Below, in pieces: positions 60,594 to 64,000 of a stretch of DNA of 64,000 nucleotides; the first letter of the stretch is position 1, and each line of letters begins with the position of its first letter. Source of the DNA: Kluyvera intermedia (GTDB lineage: Bacteria; Pseudomonadota; Gammaproteobacteria; Enterobacterales; Enterobacteriaceae). The stretch spans positions 1,798,001 to 1,862,000 of the forward strand of contig NZ_CP139986.1 of assembly GCF_034424175.1 (NCBI RefSeq), in the 5' to 3' direction. Position numbers and translations under genes: made by a program. The notes beneath the pieces are model-generated. The model was given only the letters and a program-made list of their open reading frames with translations, was not told the DNA's origin and made no database searches.

Positions 60594-61535
60594 ATGAGTG
60601 ATGTGATTAACTGGGGCATCCTGGGTTACGCCCGAATCGCTAAAAATTCCGTGATTCCAGCCATTAACCGTGCTGAAAATGCGCGCGTTTACGCTGTCGC
60701 CTCCCGCAATAAAGCCGAGTTACCGACAGGTGAGTGGGACCAGAGCTACGACGACTATGCCACGTTGCTTGCTGATGACGCTATTCAGGCCGTCTATATT
60801 CCGCTGCCAAATTCGCTGCATAAAGAGTGGGTGATTCGCGCGCTACAAGCCGGTAAACATGTACTGTGTGAAAAACCGCTGGGGTTAACCGCCGCCGAAG
60901 CACAGGAGATGCAGCTGATCGCGGTAAAACACAACCGTCTGTTGATGGAAGCCTTTATGTACCAGTACACCGACCGGGTGCGCGTGGTCAAAGAGGCGGT
61001 AGAAAGCGGCGAGCTGGGTGACATTCGCCATATCAACGTGTCGTTCCGTTTTCTGTTAGATCGCCCCAATACCATCAAAATGCAACCCGCGCTGGGCGGC
61101 GGCTCGTTATACGATGTTGGATGTTACCCGGTAAACTTTATCGGCATGATTACCGGACGCCTGCCGGTGCAGTGTAAAGCGCTCTGTGAAACGGATCAGG
61201 GTGTCGACACGAATCTTTCTGCGCTCTTGCAGTACGACGATGGTCTCATTGCCAACATTCACTGTGGCTTCAATGCATTTGGTCGTAACTATGCAGAAAT
61301 TATCGGTACTAAGGGCATGCTGTGCATTGATAAACCCTTCCTCGATGATGCCGGCACGGTTTATCTGCATACGTCGGAAGGTGTGCGGGAGCTGCCGGTC
61401 AGTGAGTCGGATCGCTACCAGGCGGAGATCCGCAATTTCTCTAGTGCCATACTGAACGAACCCTCGCGCGTCATCCCGCTGGAAGAAACGGTGCGCAATA
61501 TGCAGGTGTTGGATATGATCCGCGCGGCATTGTAA
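60594..61535 (+). CDS. Gfo/Idh/MocA-family oxidoreductase
   Basis: A 313-residue NAD(P)-dependent sugar-type dehydrogenase of unknown substrate. The N-terminal Rossmann domain has WGILGYARIAKNSVIPAI and the family hallmark HVLCEKPLGLTAAEA, whose EKP lysine is catalytic. The C-terminal domain has GGGSLYDVGCYPVNFIGMITG, with the conserved aspartate and histidine-like positions. AAAGGAG precedes ATG 60594. It stands as a single gene between the ldtA terminator and a convergent exporter gene. Confidence 0.88.
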   Translation: MSDVINWGILGYARIAKNSVIPAINRAENARVYAVASRNKAELPTGEWDQSYDDYATLLADDAIQAVYIPLPNSLHKEWVIRALQAGKHVLCEKPLGLTAAEAQEMQLIAVKHNRLLMEAFMYQYTDRVRVVKEAVESGELGDIRHINVSFRFLLDRPNTIKMQPALGGGSLYDVGCYPVNFIGMITGRLPVQCKALCETDQGVDTNLSALLQYDDGLIANIHCGFNAFGRNYAEIIGTKGMLCIDKPFLDDAGTVYLHTSEGVRELPVSESDRYQAEIRNFSSAILNEPSRVIPLEETVRNMQVLDMIRAAL

Positions 61536-61575
61536 AACGCTTTGCCCCGGTGGGTACGTGGTTTATCGGGGCATA

Positions 61576-62463
61576 TTAACGAGAGAATTTGCGGGAGCCA
61601 ATCACGCAGGCAATCACGCCGAGCGTTGACAGCACCATCATGGGACTTACTGTTTCATGCAGGAGTGTGGCGGACAGACCCAATCCCAGAAAAGGCTGAA
61701 GAAGCTGTAATTGGCCGACCGCAGCAATCCCACCCGTTGCCAGCCCTTTGTACCAGAAGATAAAACCAATCAACATACTGAATACGGAAACATACCCTAA
61801 CGCTGCCCAGGTTGCCGCTGTCATAGGGTTAAAACTCTCCGGCAGTGTGACCACCGTGGCAAACAGCATCACCGGTAGAGAGATAATTAACGCCCAACTG
61901 ATGACCTGCCAACCTCCGAGAACACGCGTTAACTTTGCTCCCTCGGCATACCCCAGGCCACAAACCGCGACCGCCGCCAGCATCAGCAGATCGCCGGTCA
62001 GCGAAACGGAGGCACTTTGTGAGAGGGCAAACCCCATAACCAGAAAACTGCCGATGAGCGAGAAGATCCAGAACGCTATTCCAGGGCGCTCAGCGCCGCG
62101 CAGAACGCCAAAGATAGCGGTTGTCAGCGGAAGCAGCCCGAGAAAAACGATAGAGTGTGCTGACGTTACGTGCTGTAGCGCCATGGCGGTCAGCAGGGGG
62201 AAACCGATAACCACGCCTAATGACACCACAACCAACGGCAGGATTTGTGAAACAAGAGGTCGTTTCTGACGAAAACCCACGATCAGCCCAACCGCCAGAA
62301 TTCCTGCCAGAGAGGCTCGCGTAAAGGTCAGGAAGAAAGGATCCATATGCAGCACCGCAATGCGCGTTGCTGGCAAAGAACCGCTAAAAATCACCACACC
62401 CAGCAGTCCATTAAACCAGCCAGAAATCGAGCCTGAATCGGTCTTAGCTAATCCTGAATCCAC
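61576..62463 (-). CDS. DMT-superfamily (EamA) transporter
   Basis: A 295-residue inner-membrane protein with ten membrane segments in two EamA repeats, probably a metabolite or amino-acid exporter. GTG 62463 is chosen because GAGG lies six bases upstream; GTG 62466 or 62475 are alternatives. The repeats are recognised by FTRASLAGILAVGLIVGF in the first half and FMLIGFIFWYKGLATGG-like sequence in the second, ending in LGVIACVIGSRKFSR. It is divergent from a MocR-type regulator, which probably controls it. Confidence 0.85.
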   Translation of the reverse strand: MDSGLAKTDSGSISGWFNGLLGVVIFSGSLPATRIAVLHMDPFFLTFTRASLAGILAVGLIVGFRQKRPLVSQILPLVVVSLGVVIGFPLLTAMALQHVTSAHSIVFLGLLPLTTAIFGVLRGAERPGIAFWIFSLIGSFLVMGFALSQSASVSLTGDLLMLAAVAVCGLGYAEGAKLTRVLGGWQVISWALIISLPVMLFATVVTLPESFNPMTAATWAALGYVSVFSMLIGFIFWYKGLATGGIAAVGQLQLLQPFLGLGLSATLLHETVSPMMVLSTLGVIACVIGSRKFSR

Positions 62464-62537
62464 CACACACCTCACTTATACGATAGCGTTTGTCGGTTTG
62501 AGCATTTGTTGGGCGAATGGTAATCTCAACGATCTAA

Positions 62538-62555
62538 GACAATCAAATAATTGTC
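62538..62555. promoter_or_regulatory. Candidate MocR operator in the divergent promoter region
   Basis: GACAAT (62538-62543) and ATTGTC (62550-62555) form a perfect inverted repeat with a 6-base spacer, and a related half-site ACAATT follows at 62563. It lies 13 bases before the start of the regulator gene and within the 105-base divergent gap, a usual place for autoregulation and control of the exporter. Inference only. Confidence 0.5.
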
Positions 62556-62568
62556 ATGGATACAATTG

Positions 62569-63906
62569 ATGAAGGCACGATACAAAAGCATCGTAGACCG
62601 ATTGGCTCATTTAATTAGAACCGGGGCGATTTCTCCTGGGACGCAGCTACCGACTCATCGGATGCTGTCGACCCAGGAACAGGTCTCGCTTGCCACCGCG
62701 ACGCGGGTCTATCGTGAGCTGGAAGCCATGGGATTAGTCAGCGGCGAAACGGGACGAGGAACGTTTGTCCGGGAAATTTCGCTGCCTTACGGCCACGGCG
62801 TTGACCAACAAGCCGTCGCTACCGATGTTATCGACCTCAACTTTAACTATCCGTCTTTGCCGGGGCAGGGTGAGCATTTGCGTGATGCGCTCAGGCAGAT
62901 TGCGCTGGCAGGCGATATCGAGTCGCACTTACGCTATCAGCCGCACGCCGGCAGGCTAAACGATCGAACGATTATTGCCGGGCACCTTTGTACTCGCGGA
63001 TTTCAGACCACGGCGGACAGTGTGATTATCGTCAATGGTGCGCAACATGGGCTGGCTGTGACGGTGATGGGGCTATTGCATCCCGGTGACGTCGTGGCGG
63101 TAGACGCTTTAACCTATTCGGGGTTTAAAGTGCTGGCAGCGCTTTATCATCTTGAGCTTGTCGCGATACCGTCATTCGCTGACGGGCCAGACCTGGTTGC
63201 GCTCGAACAGCTTTGTCAAAAACGGCGTGTTAGGGCGGTGTACGTCATGCCGACATTACACAACCCGTTGGGTTGGGTATTAAGTCACCGCCAACGACAA
63301 ACACTGGCAAACATTGCCACCGCTCATGATCTATTGATTATTGAAGATGCGGCCTACGCTTACCTTTGCCCCTCGCCGCCTCCGCCATTGGCGTGTTATG
63401 CGCCGGACCGCACGGTGTATATCACCGGGTTTTCTAAAAATGTGGCAACCGGGTTGCGAGTTGGCGTTGTGGTCTGTCCCGCCGCGTATCGGACCGCGTT
63501 GGAAAGGGCCGTACGCGCTACCACGTGGAATACGCCATCGTTGATCGCTCGTGTTATCTGCACCTGGATTGAGGACGGTACGGTTAACCGTTTTGAGACG
63601 CTAAAGCGGCGTGATGCCCGTAAACGGCAAGCGATACTGAGAGAAACGTTTGCCGGTCTTCCCTATGTCTCACACCCGAATTCCTATTTTGCCTGGCTGC
63701 CTTTGCCGGATGAATCACGCGCCGACAGACTGGCTAACGCGCTGATGGAAAATAATATCTCCGTATCAACGGCTGAACCTTTTTGTACTTCACAGACGGT
63801 CCCTCAGGCTATTCGAATTGCGCTGGGTTCGGTCACGCTTGAGCAGTTGCGCGCGGTGTTAGTGAAGGTGCGTGACGCGGTGGAATTTGAACAGTATGGA
63901 GCGTGA
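62569..63906 (+). CDS. MocR-family transcriptional regulator (GntR HTH plus aminotransferase domain)
   Basis: A 445-residue regulator. The N-terminal winged helix-turn-helix is of GntR type (YKSIVDRLAHLIRTGAISPGTQLPTHRMLSTQEQVSLATATRVYRELE). It is followed by a class I aminotransferase-like domain with the PLP lysine in ITGFSKNVATGLRVG and the cofactor-binding EDAAYAYL and PTLHNPLG motifs. ATG 62569 is taken as the start; a TTG at 62551 adds six residues. PLP or an amino compound is the probable ligand. Its divergent EamA neighbour is the probable target. Confidence 0.88.
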   Translation: MKARYKSIVDRLAHLIRTGAISPGTQLPTHRMLSTQEQVSLATATRVYRELEAMGLVSGETGRGTFVREISLPYGHGVDQQAVATDVIDLNFNYPSLPGQGEHLRDALRQIALAGDIESHLRYQPHAGRLNDRTIIAGHLCTRGFQTTADSVIIVNGAQHGLAVTVMGLLHPGDVVAVDALTYSGFKVLAALYHLELVAIPSFADGPDLVALEQLCQKRRVRAVYVMPTLHNPLGWVLSHRQRQTLANIATAHDLLIIEDAAYAYLCPSPPPPLACYAPDRTVYITGFSKNVATGLRVGVVVCPAAYRTALERAVRATTWNTPSLIARVICTWIEDGTVNRFETLKRRDARKRQAILRETFAGLPYVSHPNSYFAWLPLPDESRADRLANALMENNISVSTAEPFCTSQTVPQAIRIALGSVTLEQLRAVLVKVRDAVEFEQYGA

Positions 63907-63957
63907 AAGCGGGCTGGAATGATAGCGGAGATTGAATGCTCGATTGTAGAAAGCAAA

Positions 63958-63985
63958 AAGCCCGCTTAGTTTCCTAAGCAGGCTT
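63958..63985 (-). terminator. Terminator of a third tRNA-Asn gene
   Basis: AAGCCCGCTTAG (63958-63969) pairs with CTAAGCAGGCTT (63974-63985) with one mismatch of A opposite C. It reads from the minus strand like the first copy and comes from the tRNA gene cut by the window edge. Confidence 0.85.
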
Positions 63986-63993
63986 CTTAAATA

Positions 63994-64000
63994 TGGCTCC
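63994..64000 (-). tRNA. asn-tRNA: tRNA-Asn, third copy, 3' end only
   Basis: TGGCTCC at the right edge is the reverse complement of GGAGCCA, the 3' end of tRNA-Asn with CCA. The 53 bases before it match the tail of the first copy. The rest of the gene lies outside the window. Confidence 0.85.

Noticed and set aside
1..64000. CRISPR arrays, rRNA genes, prophage structural genes or integrases
   Set aside because: No regularly spaced short repeats, rRNA-like sequence or integrase-like protein was seen anywhere in the window. The tRNA-Asn scar has no integrase beside it.

Overview
The window is enterobacterial chromosome from the Escherichia/Salmonella/Citrobacter group. Gene order runs from the end of the colanic acid cluster (wcaL, wcaM) through galF, a JUMPstart element, the O-antigen (rfb) cluster, gnd, ugd, wzzB, the his operon, plaP, tsuAB, sbcB, dacD, tmaR, cobUST, and then a block of tRNA-Asn genes with yeeO, amn and ldtA. 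The O-antigen gene content is of Salmonella abequose type. The his-to-cob backbone differs from E. coli K-12: no yefM-yoeB, yeeY or sbmC is seen. A Citrobacter is my best guess, but this is inferred from recalled sequences and gene order, not from a search.

Bases 1-2905: end of wcaL, wcaM, galF. Bases 3076-22487: O-antigen cluster, all on the + strand. It makes dTDP-L-rhamnose (rmlBDAC), CDP-abequose (ddhDABC plus abe) and GDP-mannose (manC, manB). It also encodes a flippase (wzx), a polymerase (wzy), three glycosyltransferases and the initiating galactose-1-phosphate transferase WbaP. The abe-to-wbaN part is markedly AT-rich, as is usual for O-antigen genes moved between lineages. The order abe-wzx-wbaV-wzy-GT-wbaN combines a group B type sugar with a group D2/E/C2 type layout that has wzy inside the locus and no WbaU-like mannosyltransferase. 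wbaP is interrupted by a complete 768-bp IS1 flanked by an 8-bp target duplication. Removing the IS1 and one repeat copy restores a 476-codon gene. O-antigen synthesis is therefore probably lost or reduced, although the catalytic half of WbaP remains as an open frame.

Bases 22644-26728: gnd, ugd, wzzB and a terminator facing the his operon. Bases 26730-34111 (- strand): hisIFAHBCDG, with a REP pair between hisG and hisD and a complete leader peptide, attenuator and promoter. Bases 34225-45325: yeeZ, yoeI/plaP (putrescine import), tsuA-tsuB (thiosulfate uptake), sbcB, dacD, yeeA, tmaR and cobU-cobS-cobT (last steps of cobalamin assembly).

Bases 45472-54826 are more accessory: a pagP-like lipid A palmitoyltransferase, an acyltransferase-3 membrane protein, an RND pump with its lipoprotein adaptor and an unlisted 36-residue membrane peptide just upstream, a frameshifted universal stress protein gene and a P-type cation ATPase. 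Bases 54836-64000 hold two complete tRNA-Asn genes and the edge of a third. A HigB/HigA-type toxin-antitoxin pair lies between two 54-bp repeats of the tRNA-Asn tail and terminator. yeeO is bounded by 130-bp inverted repeats made of tRNA genes. amn, ldtA, an oxidoreductase and a divergent DMT exporter/MocR regulator pair complete the window.
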